From the NCBI GenBank assembly GCA_944989445.1, contig CALYLW010000315.1, positions 186,001 through 250,000 on the forward strand: 64,000 nt of DNA, read 5' to 3'. The position numbers and the translations under genes were made by a program. The DNA comes from Ampullaceana balthica (taxonomy: Eukaryota > Mollusca > Gastropoda > Lymnaeidae). The notes under the pieces are model-generated. The model was not told where the DNA came from. It saw only the letters and a list, made by a program, of their open reading frames with translations, and made no database searches. Positions within the stretch are counted from its first letter, which is position 1. Each line of letters begins with the position of its first letter. Below, piece by piece: positions 12,557 to 27,600 of the stretch.

Positions 12557-12691
12557 CTTCTTGTCCCCGTGACTGAGGTTCCTCAGGTAGAGCCATATCA
12601 AGGTAGGTACATACTGTAGGGCGAACACCTGCAGCTTGGGTTCCTTGGACCTGTAGAACTCGTACAGCTGGTGACACACGGGGTCTAGTTC
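12557..12691 (-). CDS. FAM126: Hyccin coding exon 3
   Basis: The exon is 135 bases (45 codons) with a CCACAG acceptor and a GTCAGT donor, phase 0. It contains [20 protein letters not shown] and then [14 protein letters not shown], the best-conserved block seen from this gene. Its higher GC than the flanking intron and its clean boundaries support it being a real exon. Confidence 0.9.
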
Positions 12692-15600
12692 CTGTGGGGA
12701 GACACGTGCACATCAGAAACACCAGGAATGTGTGAGAACAAATAAGGAATCTTTAATTAGAAAAATGTATTTTTAAATCCCTTATATTAACTTCACCGTC
12801 TTGTCTCTGTCCATCTCTCTCTCTTTCTGTCGTGGTCCCGCGGAAAAAAAACAAAAGCAAAAAATGACCCACTTCCCGTGATCCTATCGAGCTGAAATTT
12901 TGCACATAGACTTGTGTCACCTACCAATGCATTGTATCAAAATTGCAGATCGATCGAATGTACCGTAATTAAATTAATGAATTTTTAGTTTATCTCCATG
13001 TAGCATGTGTAGCCGTCCTCCACGGGTCAGTGGAGGCTCACTCCAGCCCTCGATGAGCACATCCCCGTGTTTTACAGCAAGGAGAGTTCTGTCACGTTCA
13101 GTCTGTAATTGTTTATGCTAGCCTGTCGCGCGTTGTGTATTATATTGAACATGATCAATACTTTTAGTTATGTCTCATGTATAAGAGATTTATAGTTTAA
13201 AAAAACTTTGTTTTTACGGGTTGTTTAATTTAATGTATTCGCTCATGTCTCTTGACCAATGTTCCTGTTAAGCTGCGCAGCCACGCAGATATCTGACCGA
13301 CGCTGTCAGCAGTTTAGAATAACGCACACACATTTTGATAAGTACAATATTATATCTATGGTTTTGGGTGTTTAATATCGCACAAAAAAATGGATGCTTT
13401 GCAACTTTTCACAAGAGTTTTCTTTTTTTTTACTTAGCTCACGGACCACAGAACCTTAGAGTTAGAGGGAACATTGCTCTTGGCGTGTCATTGTTCTCTC
13501 CCTTAAAAATTCTTTCTTAATTTTCTTTTTTTACTTATATTATTAAATTTAGGCCCAAGGTTAAAGTCTAGATAATGGAAGACAAAAATGAGGATCGTGC
13601 AGTGGCGTCACTAGAGTTCGAGTAAACCACTTCGGTTGACTCTGGAACGTCATTCCCTCCCCCAGACCTCCCCATGGATCGCCTCCGAATCTGCCACCTA
13701 TGGTGACACATGTTTTTAAACTGATCAGAGATGATAACGTCTCGAGCAAACTGTTAAATAATAAATTTATATTTTCCAATGGCTGTCAATGCTTCCCGCC
13801 CCCAACCCCTTGTCACACAGTGTGGTCCGCATCCCATGCTTCCGGCCCCCAACACCTTGTCACACAGTGTGGTCCGCGTCCCGGCCCTGCAGCAAACACG
13901 GGGACGTGGGCGAATGGCAAATGCTTAGAAAAAACGCCCCTAGAAGTGGTCAGTGCTAAAACGATTCTGCCCAAGAATGAAGTGATTAGTAACATAACCT
14001 CATTGTGTATGTCGCTCACTCGCTACACGTAGCTGTGAAATTGAACATAGAAATATAGTGTGTCCCTTATTTCAACAATACAGGGCTCCCTACCCATTTT
14101 CGTTTTCGTTTATTATTTTTTTAATATTGTTTTTTTTTAGCTAAAGCTAGGGAATTTTTTTTTAAACATTATTTGTTCAGATTGCTTGTGATTTGAAAAA
14201 CAATATCACACATCGAATTACTTAACACACTGTTGCTGACACACAGTCAAACACTGTTGAATACTGACTGCAACATAATGATGTTTACTTATACAAAGCT
14301 AAATACGAGGCGTGCTGAGCTGATGTATAATAAGAAAAACCCGTAAAAAACCAAGTTTTTGACTATAAATCCTTTATGTACGAGAAGTAACTAAAAGAAT
14401 GTTCATTATAATACGCAGCGCCAGACCATCCAGAAATACAAAATTGAAGTTGTGTCGTAAAACATGTTTAATATAATACGCACCGATCAGGAATATGTTT
14501 ATAAAAAGAGCTGTCAATAAAATACGCACCTTATTGCGCGACAGAAAGGTTGTTCAATATAATACGCACCGCGACGCTCTATCTCAAAAAATAGCATGAT
14601 ACAAGGAATAAAAAAAATAATCTAAAAAATCAATAATTTAATTACGGTACATGCGATCGATCTGAAATTTTGATACATTGTTTTTATCATCGGTACGAAA
14701 CTGCCTGCAAAATTTCAGCTCGCTATCTTGCGAGCAAGTGGGTTAAAAATCGATCAAAAGTTTTGGCGACAAGCAAGCAAGCAAGCAAGCAAGCAAGGTC
14801 GGTCGGTCGGCCGCAGACACCACGAGTTAATATAAAGGATTTAAAAAAGAAGATCGAGCGACGAACCAGTCTACCCGCAGGTCCAACTCTATTAGTACTG
14901 CACTAGCTGACCATAACAACAGGCCAAGGCATAAAGTTTAATAGAATTATTATTTTGATTGAATGTCCTCTGCCGCCCCCCCCCACCCTCGTTAAAACTG
15001 CAAACCATAATAAATCATATTTTGCCATCTCGGAAAGATTCGTCTTTCACAAGACACTTCAATAAAACTTCCATTTAAATCTGGAAAAGTGAATTTTTAC
15101 AAATATTTTTCCTTTAAACAATAACCCCAGCCCCAGCCCCATTTTTCTCTCTCACTCCCCCCAACCCCACCCCTTTTTCCGTAACGACCGTTTTTTTCCG
15201 GCCTCGGGGTCTTAAATCGATGCCGGCAAGCTGTAAAGAGCCGGCGGTGAAACTTGGTAATGAAGTTCTCGCAGGTAAAGCCTCGTGAGTACACAGAGAC
15301 GGACAGACAATGAGGCAGATAATCGGCGTGTGCTAACATCAGGAGCCATCATTACATATTGATTTGAGGACCCTTGAATATTACTCGGCAAAATCAACGA
15401 GCGCGCATCAGCTGCTGGGTGTGTCATGGTAACCAGCGGCGAGGTAATGGCGGCACAATCACTGATGTCATGGTAACAACCATTGATGTCATGGTAACAA
15501 CCATTGACTTCATAGTAACCAGTTGTGAGGTAATGGCGGCACAATCATTGATGTCATGGTAACAACCATTGACTTCATAGTAACCAGTGGCGAGGTAATG

Positions 15601-18600
15601 GCGGCACAATCACTGATAAAGCATCACATTCGTAGATGTCATAGTAATACATTCAGTGATATCATGGCAATACAATCCATTTTTTAAAAAAACAATTCGT
15701 GGCGCTATCATTTTACCAAAATAACGAGTGATGTCTTTTTTAATTAAAAAAAAACAATATAAAAACACAACTCCTGTTCCTGTCTTTAAAACAAGACGCT
15801 TTTAGTTTTAAACAATAACAATACTAATATATTTTTTTTAACACCGAAAAATACACATTTCAAAAGTCTACTGAATAGTATAGTCTAAAAGAAATGTCCT
15901 CCAAAAATGTATTTTGTTTGCCAATCGCTTAAAAAAACAGTAGGGATCTCTAGAGCTTTTTAGTCTTTTTAAAGTGAAAAAAGATGAGATGCTTGAAAAC
16001 CAATGACTGGTGGTCAGTGGCTACCTCTGTGTTGTTTAAAACAACTCTCGTAGTTGATACAGTGACTGGTGGTCATGTCGCTAGGTGTCGGTAAAACAAT
16101 GCTGTCAGTTGCTACCTTCTGTGTTGTTTAGTAAACAACTCTCTTAGTTGATACAACGCGACTCTGGAGGGCTCATTCCATACTGTCTTTGTACATCGAT
16201 ACGTCTGTTAGTTGATAACAGTGACTGGTCGTCAGTGGCTACGTCGTTTGGTGGTTATGTCACTCTGTAGTATACAACATCTCGTCAGTTGATACAGTGA
16301 CTAGGACTATGAAAACTTTGTATTGAAAAGTCAATGCCTATGTCAGTTTTCATTAGGGGTGTACCAGATTTAAACTTTTGAAATCCGACCGGAGCCGGAT
16401 TCGGCCGGATTTAAGAAGTGGAATCCGACCGGAGCCGGATGTGTAAAAATGGCCGGATTCCGGATTTGCCGGAGCTATTTTATTTATACACATTTTATGG
16501 CTCTATCGGCCAGCCGGATTTGGCCAGATTTATAAAGTGAAATTCTGCCGGAGCCGGATTTGTAAAGTGCCGGATTTCGGATTTGCCGGAGCCGAAATCC
16601 GGTACACCCCTGGTTTTCATACATTAGACACCAGGGGGGGGGGCTTCAAGATTGAGCTGCTGGACAGACGTCATTCAAGTTACAGTGCAAGTCCTGGTGT
16701 CCTGGTCATCAAGGGCTGCACTGTCCTCGGTGTTGGTTTAAGTCCACAGACTGGCAGCTCAATAAGACATAAGAAAGGAGTTGAATGACATGGACGAGTG
16801 AGGTTAGGTGGACTCCACTGTCAGCGGTGGTTGATGGAAGTTGGTCAAAATTGAGATGCAAGGTCGATATGCAAAAAGAAGAAATGACGCCATTCGTCGG
16901 TGTCATTCTGGCCATTAAGGGTGGTGTTGTCATCGAGTTTCAGCCACCTAGTGGGGTATGGAAACTGCTGACATTTACACACCTTGTGGCGGTATGAAAT
17001 CTGGTCAAATCGATATTACGAAATGAACGCGAATTTTTCGCTGTGGAAATATTTGAATCGCAGAACATCTAAGAGAAGGGACAAAGCTCGGGTCAGTATA
17101 GGGCATAGCGAAGGTTAGTATGGGGCATAGCGGGGGACATTAAAGAGCATAGCGGGGGTCAGTATGGTGAATAGCGTGGGTCATTACGGGGCATAGCGTG
17201 GGTCATTACGGGGCATAGCGGGGGTCATTACGGGGCATAGCGGAGTCAGTATAAGGGATAGCGGGGGTCAGTATAAGGGATAGCGGGGGTCAGTATGGGG
17301 TTGAGCGGAGGTCACTATGGGCCATTGCGGGGGTCACTATGAGGTATTGCGGGGGTCACTAAGGGGCATAGCGGAGGTCAGGATGAGACACAGCATGGGT
17401 CAGGATATGGTTGGAAGCATTGTTCGGGATACAGGTAAGCATTTGCCCGACGGGTGATTGGCTTCTGCCATTGTAATTTCAAAGTTAAAGTTTGTTTTAA
17501 GCACTTTCAGCCTCAAAATTTAGTTAGCTATGCGTGGTATATGATGAACACTTCTACACTGCAAAAATAGACTTTGCTAATGTTATGTCAGTTTAGGAAC
17601 ACCACGGCTAGAGAAGTTAAGCAAGAAACACAAGGTTTGACGTGTGGATTTACCACACTATTGCTTGTGAGTTGAGCAGTCACAACACAGATTGTGATAG
17701 TTGATGAGCAACACGAAGGTTCGTGAGGCGTGAGGCTAACTAGCAGCATCAGGAAATAGACTGGTGGTCAATATGAACAACATGTACCGACAGCTGTCAA
17801 GGTTCGTGAGGCTAACAATACCATCACTATCATTAGTGTGGTCATGACGTTTGTTGAACCCGTGAAAAGATCTAAAGTCTAAATTTAACCCACAAGATTC
17901 TGTTTAGTAGGGTGGATATAGGAGTTCTCAGAATGGATACTTCAAATGACACCAGTAATGATACTACTTCTAGACAAGGTTTTCGTAAATAAATATTAGT
18001 TAGAATAAAATATACAGAAGCAATAATAAGTTTGCAAAGCTTTATGTATTAAAAGGTGTCAACATTTTGTTTGTATTGGGCAAGACCACTAATCCAAAAT
18101 GAAATTAAAGAAGAATCAACAAATATCGGTTAAATATCAGGCATCGTAACAGAAGGCATCATGTCCATTTTACACGCTTTTATTACACGCTTTTATTTAA
18201 GTCACACTGTTTGTATGTTGTATCCGTCCATCCATCCATCCTTCCTTCAAATCTTGAAACGTAAAATTAAACCACTTCTGATGGTCCTAGAGATCTCAAA
18301 ATTTTACCACAGATAGATCTTGGATGACAATGCATTGTGTCAAAATTTCAGATCGATCGAATGTACCGTAATTAAATTAATCAATTTTTAGTTTATCTCT
18401 ATTTATCACTATTTTAGAATGTATAGTCGTCTGCTAGAGTTGACCTCCACGGCTCACTGGTTTCACTCCAGCCCTCGTTTACCGAATTCCTGTGTTTACA
18501 TCAAGGGCAGGGGAGATCAGCGCGTTTCAGTCTGTAAATGTTTGTAAATAAAAGCGTGTCCTTTTTTTAAAAAGATTTTATTACATTTTACTTCTACTCT

Positions 18601-21600
18601 ATTTTGACAGCTACCTCAGATGGACTCCAAACAAGGGAAACCAGCTTTCGTGCGAAAGCGTCTGGCCCAGGTGCTCAGCTATCGACATCAGAGGGAAAGG
18701 CTAACAACGCAAAGAAACCAGATAATGATCCATTTATTGGTTCAATACTTTGCCGTCTCAACAAGTTCGGCTTTAAGAGTAGTGAAGGCGATTGACATCC
18801 ACTTACCAAATAATTACTTTTTTTTTAATTTAAAGATTTTTAAAATTTGATTTTAAAGATGAGTCATTCGTATTTCTTAGAAGCACGATTTTAGGGGTGG
18901 TGGTGGGACTCACAGGGTTTGTTTCTGCAGTCATTTAAAAAAAAGTTTATATTTATTTTATTTTATTTATGTTTTGTTTTTGTAAGAGCATTTTAGGTGG
19001 GTGGGAGCGGGTATAATACAGAGGGCGGGTGGGAGTTGAAACATTACAAATGGTGGATGGGGGGTGGCATATTACAGGGGGTAGGTGTGTGTGGTCATAT
19101 TACAAAGGGTGTGTCCATTCATAGCCACGAAATGCAATTTCTGTAAGTTCTGTCTTTTATAAGAGGGTCTACCGTAGTTATTCACGCGACCATTATTTAA
19201 TTAACAATATTCTGACTATCATTGCTTACATACTTTTGTTTATTCCCAAATTCGGATTAGGATGAGGGGTCATGACTATCTCAAAGTCTAACCTGAATGA
19301 CATTGCAACTGTCTACAATTAATCCAATATTTGCTGTAATATTTAGTAATTATTCAGTAGACACGGTGGCACGGTGGTCGAGTGGCACGCACGGGTTTGA
19401 GTCCCCGTGAAGACAGGGATTTGTTCCCGGGGCCATGGTTGTCCATGAGTCCGTCAAGCTCCGAATGAACCCAACACTAGTTAGGGAAACAAAAGCGGCT
19501 GAGCAATGCGTGGAACCCTCATAGCCGTGTCCTGTGAACGCTGCCAATAGACTATAGACCGGCATGATCTGTGGACGCAATAATCTTCTGTATAGAAGGA
19601 GCGTCTGTATGAATAAGACAAGATAAGACTAGTCATAGCCGATGAGGTTAGGGCGGAGAGTGAGTCCTACGCTCAGACAATGTTGTATGGCACAACCCAG
19701 CAGATGGAGCAGGTTGCCCAGGTGTGAGCCAAAGCTTTAAGAGACTAACCTCAAGCTTCAAGAATAAGAAATTAGACTAGTAAATATCTGGCAATAAAAT
19801 GCAATAATAAAATATGAACCCTAGTTTATCACATATTTCTGTAAGCATAGGCAAATTTGCTCAAAAAAATATAAGAGAACAATAGCCATGAAACACCCGA
19901 CCAACTGGAACAAGATTCAATTCATCCAAAATGTCATCGAGACAAAAGAATTATATAAATTATTGGTGATTTTTTCCCCGACCAAGCCAGTTGTTTTTTG
20001 TTGCTGGTTTTTTTTTGTGTTTTTTTTTGTTTTTCGTGTCAAACTTTTTTCCGCCAATAAAAGACAAGAGAAGAGTTTGGTGTAAAATCTCAAGTAGAAG
20101 GCATTAACGAGATTGACTGGGAGGAACGATGGCGTGGCTCGGGACATCTGAATCTGGCTGTGCTCACCACGGCTTGACGACATCAACGCCACGCAACAAT
20201 CGACATTACCACAATTGCATCCTTGGCATGTGCGCATGCAAGCATCTGGCAGATTTGAGGGGAGCCGAGGGAAGAAAAAGAGGAAGGAAAACAAAAAGCG
20301 TGGAGAAGTTGAGAGATAATTTTTTTAAAGGGGGGGGGGTAATAAAACAGCTGTTGGTGTCTGGCATTTCTGAGACAAAGTCTACCGTTGTGTCTATTGT
20401 ATGGACAATTTTTATCAAGTAATTCTCGACTTGTTTTCGTACATGTATCTCTTGTGGCGGCTGGATAGCGAAGTCAATAGTGCACTCGCCTCACAAGCTG
20501 AGGGGCGTGGGATCTAGCAGCCCACGTTAAGGCCACAATAAAACTGTTGATGAATGACTATCGCTAAAAAGCCCTCCGCTGACCTGGAGAGAAGATGGGC
20601 GCCGCCAATGTCTACCAAGCCTCGAGAAAGTTATAATGGAAACATTAGAACCCCCTACGACCACGAAATTATGGGACACACACACAAAAAAAAACACAAA
20701 AAAAATCTTGAGATGTGAGGCCCCCCCCCCACACAACAACCCCAAAGCCAGAGGAAGTAATGTTATCCCCAAGAAAAATGTGTACAAACATAAAGCGATT
20801 GTATCCGATTGGGAAAGGCGGGGGAATATTCTTGTTGAAAAGGAAAATTTTCATTTATAATGGATCAACAAGGGGAACCAATACAATACAGTATTACTAG
20901 GCTCAATTTATCTGATACTAAGGCTAATTCAACGCTAATCGAATTCTAAATTGTTCCACAAGCGGCACTCTTTATTTCCCTAAGTTACACATTAATATTA
21001 TTACTATACAAAAACGTATAACTATATAGAATTTGGCAGATGTTTATACCAACCATTTTCGACATTCGTTTCTTGGTATGAAATTTTGTAACGGAAATTG
21101 CTTTGTTAATTTATATATTCAAAGTGTTTGATTAGTTGGGTTTTTTTTTCTTGAAAATGTAGAGGTAAGAAATTTAGTGAAATTGACAAGAATTATTAGT
21201 TGTTGTTTTTTTTAAAGGAAGGTTCTTATTTAACCATAAATGGCGTTTTGACATGATAATGGCTAACTTGTAAGAAACATGAACTCGAAGACACTTTACA
21301 TGTCATGACATAAGGCACAGTTTATATTACAAAGTCAAACACGGTGTGTGGAAAGGTCAAAGACAGGGTGTGGCAAGGGCAAAGACAGGGTGTGGAAAGG
21401 TCAAAGACAGGGTGTGGCAAGGTCGATAAGATTCCCCATCCTGTGACGCTCTAGCTGCAGACAGCAGTGCTTCATTTGTCTCATTAGTCAATACTACCGG
21501 GCCGCTGCAGTTGCACTGTCACAATCTCTATGTTGCAGTGCCGCTGAATGAAACTGTCACAATCTCTATTTTGCAGTGCCGCTGAATGAAACTGTCACAC

Positions 21601-24600
21601 TCTCTATATTGCAGTACAGCTGCAATCAAACTGTCACAATCTCTATATTGCAGTGCAGCTGCAATGAAACTGCCACAATCTTTCCATACTGAAGTGCCGC
21701 TGAATGACACTTTTACAATCTCTCCATATAAGTGTATCTGCCTTTTCTCTTCTACCACAATCAGTCCATTCTACAAGACAGCTCCGGTTTTGCTATGGTC
21801 ACAGCCTAGTTACAGTGACGACTCAAATATTACACAACTTTCAACATTTATCTCCCCTTTCAATCCAATGGGTTGGGTCATAGATGGCGCTTAGCGACAA
21901 GCTTTATTTCTTTCATTTAAACTTTACGCTTTATTTTACTAACGACAGTATTCCTAGTGTAAATGTTAGACTTTTGTTAGTACTACTTCCCCCCCCCGCC
22001 CCCATGTTCAAAAGAGAGTTTAGAATCAAATACTGTATGAAGCACCGGTATGTAGCTATAGAGAACAATACGATGGGTACTAAACATGATGGTACTGTTA
22101 CCATGTGAACAGAAATGTTAAGTGCCTTGATCTTAACAAATCGTGTGCCTTAGTAATAGTCTCGAAAAGTTCGGAGGCGTAGTTAGGATATTTTTTGTCG
22201 GGGACAACCAATAAATTTTCCCCACTCCCCCATCATTGGTCCCTTTAGGCTACGCGGCCGCACATATATGTGCCCGACGCCGCGCAGCGGTTTGGAATCA
22301 CCGCGCAGTGGTTTGGAATCACCGCGCAGCAAATTTTGTGAAATATTGCACCCAAAAATGGATGGTGTTCAACTTTGCACACGAAGCAAGGAACCTTAGA
22401 GAGAACATTGCCCCCCCCCCGCCGCCCCATTTAATTAATATGTTACCCTTGTTCAATCATTGTAATGGGACGTTGTAAGCCTCATTTTGACGCCCCTGTG
22501 CCTCTTGTACCTTGGCGCCCCAGGGACTAGTGCACCCGCTTCCCTGCGCCTCTGAAATAAAACTACACACTAATTCGCATCCAGCACATTTAAAACAAAC
22601 AAAAGTTTTACAAACAACACAAATCAAAACTCAGTTTTCTATCTCACTAATGAGACATGGTATAATGGTGTGTGGCGGTTCGGTGAATCCAAAAACAGAA
22701 TTGTCATTTTTTATATTTTTTCCGGAACTTTTTCGGTTTCGGCGGGTTCTGGGTATTTCCCTTGAGTTTAATGTTCTGGTCAGATTCAGATATTTGGCTC
22801 GCAATCCATTTGTCTGTCTGTCTGTGTGTACGTCTCTCTCCCTATCTTTTTTCTTTCTCTCACAGAACTACCTTCTGCAATAAAAATCCATTAAGGTAGG
22901 TAGACGTACAATACAATAAGACACTCACAGAAGTTAGTTCTGCAAGTGAATCGGACACTTGCAGAAGTAGAAGGTAAGACTCACAGATGTGGTAAGCATG
23001 AAGATATGTAAGACTCTAATAGAAGTGGTAGACCTGCAGTTATATAAGACTCTAATAGAAGTGGTAGGATGCAGTTATATAAGACTAATAGAAGTGGTAG
23101 GCCTGCATTTTTATATGACTCTAATAGAAGTGGTAGACCTGCAGGTATATAAGACTTAATTAGAAGTGTTTGGATAGCGAAGTCAGTAGTAGAAGTGGTA
23201 GGGCTGCATATATAAGACTATAGAATCATTGTGGCAGAATCCTCAAGCTCAATCCTCTGACAACTTTACTTAGACACATGACCGGCTGTCTGTGTCCATG
23301 GGGGATATTGGGGAGGTGGGGGGGGGTATTAGAAATGAAATGTAAGCCGTTCAATAAAATGGAAAATGGGTAGGGGGGGGGGAGTTAAGTAGACCTGTCA
23401 TAAAACCAGACGTCTATGAGAAGTAAGTTTTAAATAAAACAAGAAACTATTAAATGGCAAGAATCGAAATAATATGAGATGCTGAAGGCTTGCTATAAAA
23501 AGAAAGAGAGAGAGAGAGAGAGATACTTTAGGTATGCTTGCAAAAACTTGAGAAATTAATAGATGATAGGATTGGATCCTTGGACTCACATCACAAACAT
23601 GTTTGTGTGTGCTGGGGGGGGGGAGACGGGTATATGAAGGTGGCCCTGAGTCCACCCAGCTCTGATGGATAGCTAACATTAGTCGGGGGAGGGGGGTATA
23701 TGAAGGTGGCCCTGAGTCCACCCAGCTCTGATGGGTAGCTAACATTAGTCGGGGGAGGGGGGTATATGAAGGTGGCCCTGAGTCCACCCAGCTCTGATGG
23801 GTAGCTAACATTAGTCGGGGGAGGGGGGTATATGAAGGTGCCCCTGAGTCCACCCAGCTCTGATGGGTAGCTAACATTAGTCGGGGGAGGGGGGTATATG
23901 AAGGTGGCCCTGAGTCCACCCAGCTCTGATGGGCAGCTAACATTAGTCGGGCGAGGGGGGTATATGAAGGTGCCCCTGTGTCCACCCAGCTCTGATGGGT
24001 AGCTAACATTAGTCGGGGGATGGCGGTATGTGAAGGTGCCCCTGAGTCCACCCAGCTCTGATGGGTGGCTAACATTAGTCGGGGGATGGCGGTATGTGAA
24101 GGTGCCCCTGAGTCCACCCAGCTCTGATGGGTGGCTAACATTAGTCGGGGGATGGCGGTATATGAAGGTGCCCCTGAGTCCACCCAGCTCTGATGGGTAG
24201 CTAACATTAGTCGGGAGGAGGGGGGAGCCATAATGATGGAGTAAAGATTGTGAGTCCTAAATAAAAAGAAGTATTACATTGGTCTCCCGCTGAACCAAAC
24301 ACATTATAATTCTAAGCATCATGGACTTTAAATGAGAAATAAATCAGTTGAGTCTCTGGAGAAAAGTGGGGGGAGGGGGAGAAAAGAAAAAAGATTTCTA
24401 GTGAAATTTGATCTTTGGACTTGGTAAATAATTGTAAACAGATGAGAATCAATTTGAAAACATGGTTCTAGAAAGTTGTTGTTTTGTTTTTTTGCCTTAT
24501 CTGCCTGTTCCCCACATTAGGATACTGTATGCAGAGCCAAGCAAAAAAGAGTGGAGGATCAAAGATGGCCTAGGTCCAGGCCCTAATGAGAAGTCTTTAT

Positions 24601-27600
24601 ATAGGGCCTTGATACAAAATTTCAATGGCAAAATCCTTTTTACTTCACTATAAAAAAAGATATCCTAAAAAATTGTAGCTAAATTTTTCTGATTTTGTTG
24701 TTTTTAATATAAGCTCATATTTTTTGTTGCTGCACCACCACCACCACCACCCCCCTCACACACATACACACACAAACACACGCGCATATTTAAAAAAAGA
24801 ACAAACTTAAAAACACTGCATTGTGTCTAATGATTCCTTAATGTTTGATGGGGGCAAAGTGCAACTCTGGGCAGACTAACAGTTCCCCGTCCTATGCCAC
24901 TGCTAGGTATGTGATGGTTTGGGTGCCCTTCACTAAAAAATATTGATTCAATATAATGTAATGAGATGTCATCAGCTCAGGAAGATGGTGCAGAAAAAGG
25001 TTAACACAGAATGTATCTTCTGAACTGAATCATTGTTTAACTGGAGACATTTTGGTCTATACAACTTGCAAGCTCACATAAAACTTTAGCATGATTATGT
25101 CTAATAATTGAAACGGCCTATAGGTTAATAAAAATAAATCATAAAATTTAACATGGCTCACATAATATTAATGTCAAATACTGAAAATAAAAGTAGGATC
25201 ATGTGTTTGTGGACAACTTGGAATGATATAAGGGAGACAATGATTTAAAAAGGGAGATAATTGTCTTGTTCCTAGTTCATTGCCCTTTTCTTTTTAATCG
25301 TAGAAATTCATTTTAAAAAATTTAATTAGCTTTTAAAAAATGTCTTTTAATCTAAGACAAGGTTAAATGAACTAAGAATTTGAAAATAATTATAAATTTC
25401 TTAAAATGCATTATGATAAGAAAGCCTGCGGACTTTGAGGTGACCATCAAATCAAATGTAATCAAGCTTTGAATAAAATGTTAACCAAAGAAACATGAGC
25501 TTTCTTTTATTACATGTGCTTTCTTTTATTACATGTACTTTCTTTTATTAACCATAGATAAATTCAGCACAGTAAACCATAGATACATTCGCCATAGTAA
25601 ACCATAGATACATTCGCCATAGTAAACCATAGATACATTCGCCATAGTAAACCATAGATACATTCGCCATAGTAAACCATAGATACATTCGCCATAGTAA
25701 ACCATAGATACATTCGCCATAGTAAACCATAGATACATTCGCCATAGTAAACCATAGATACATTCGCCATAGTAAACCATAGATACATTCGCCATAGTAA
25801 ACCATAGATACATTCGCCATAGTAAACCATAGATACATTCGCCATAGTAAACCATAGATACATTCGCCATAGTAAACCATAGATACATTCGCCATAGTAA
25901 ACCATAGATACATTCGCCATAGTAAACCATAGATACATTCGCCACAGTAAACCATTGATACATTTAGCCATAGTAAACCATTGATACATTCGCCACAGTA
26001 AACCATAGTTACATTCGCCATAGTAAACCATAGATACATTCGCCATAGTAAACCATAGATACATTTAGCATAGTAAACCATGAGCAAGTGGATAATAGAA
26101 ATGTTAACTAGCAGCTGAAACCTCTTCAAAAGGAATTTTTGGGGTCATAAATTTTTTTAAAATTCAGATTACTTTCTACTTTTCGTGGATCCCAGGTAGG
26201 CCATTTGTTTAAATATTTGTTTAAATTGCAAATTTTTAGGGTTTTTTTAAGTTGTCCTCTGTAAAATCTTACTTCCCCCTCATCAACATATCAACCCTTA
26301 CCATCCCTTTCTGGCATTCTTTATGGTGAGATGGTCTACCTTCATTCACAGGGCACCACACAACTTTGTGAAATGGAGAACAGTTGACAAAGACAAATTA
26401 ACCAACTTTCTGACACACCAGTAGAGTCTTTTAAAAAAAAGTCAAAGTGGAGTAGGGCGCCATTGAGCCACTAAATAAGGGGTGTTCCACTTATTTAAAT
26501 AATAAAACAATCCATTAAAATTTATTGAAAACTGAGAAAACTTTTCAGAGCACTTTTATTAAATATAAAATTGGTGTAGGGTATGGGTAGGGAGGAAGGA
26601 GCTATGATCATTTTTAATAAATTTACAGATTTTCTTATTATTAGCCAACAAGCTCAACTAATGTGAGTCTCTAGTTACATGTAGCTACAATGTATTTAAC
26701 AATGAAGTTTCATTGTCAACATTTCATCATTTGACCAACAGTAAACAGAATTAATTTATAGAAATCATAAGCTTTTTTTTCACCAGCACAGATTTCATTA
26801 TTGTGAGTTCATAAAATAACAATTAAGTTTTCACAATATCAAACTCTTACTCTGGAAATACTTCATTACAACTAAACCTAATGTACAGCCAGACCTACAT
26901 TACAGGGTGACTTTATGTACAACAGGACCTATGATATAGCCAGATCTACATAAAAACCAGACTTTATGTACAACAGGACCTATGATATAGCCAGATCTAC
27001 ATTACAACCAGACTTTATGTACAACAGACTATGATATACCAGATCTACATTACAACCAGACTTTATGTACAACAGGAAATACATTACAACCAGACTTTAT
27101 GTACAACAGGACCTACATTACAACCAGACTTTATGTACAACAGGACCTAGATAGCCATCTACATTACAACCAGACTTTATGTACAACAGGACCTATATCA
27201 TTACAACCAGACTTTATGTACAACAGGACATACATTACAACCAGACTTTATGTACAACAGGACCATACATTACAACCAGACTTTATGTACAACAGGACCT
27301 GATATGCCATCTACATTACAACCAGAATTTATGTACAACGGACCTATGATAGCAGACCTACATTACAACCAGACTTTATGTACAACAGGACCTACATTAC
27401 AACCAGACTTTATGTACAACAGGACCTATGATATAGCCAGACCTACATTACAACCAGACTTTATGTACAACAGGACCTATGATATAGCCAGACCTACATT
27501 ACAACAGATTTATGTACAACAGGACTATGTAGCCAGACTACATTACAACAGACTTTATTACAACAGACTAGATATAGCCAGACCTACATTAAAGAAAGTA

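Noticed and set aside
23398..24231. 277-codon minus-strand frame with 22-residue repeats
   Set aside because: The 66-bp DNA unit is divisible by three and lacks a stop in this frame, so openness is automatic. No conserved domain or exon signal.
25529..26129. Three overlapping minus-strand frames of 144-193 codons
   Set aside because: They are the three frames of the same 25-bp repeat, whose unit has no stop codons on that strand.
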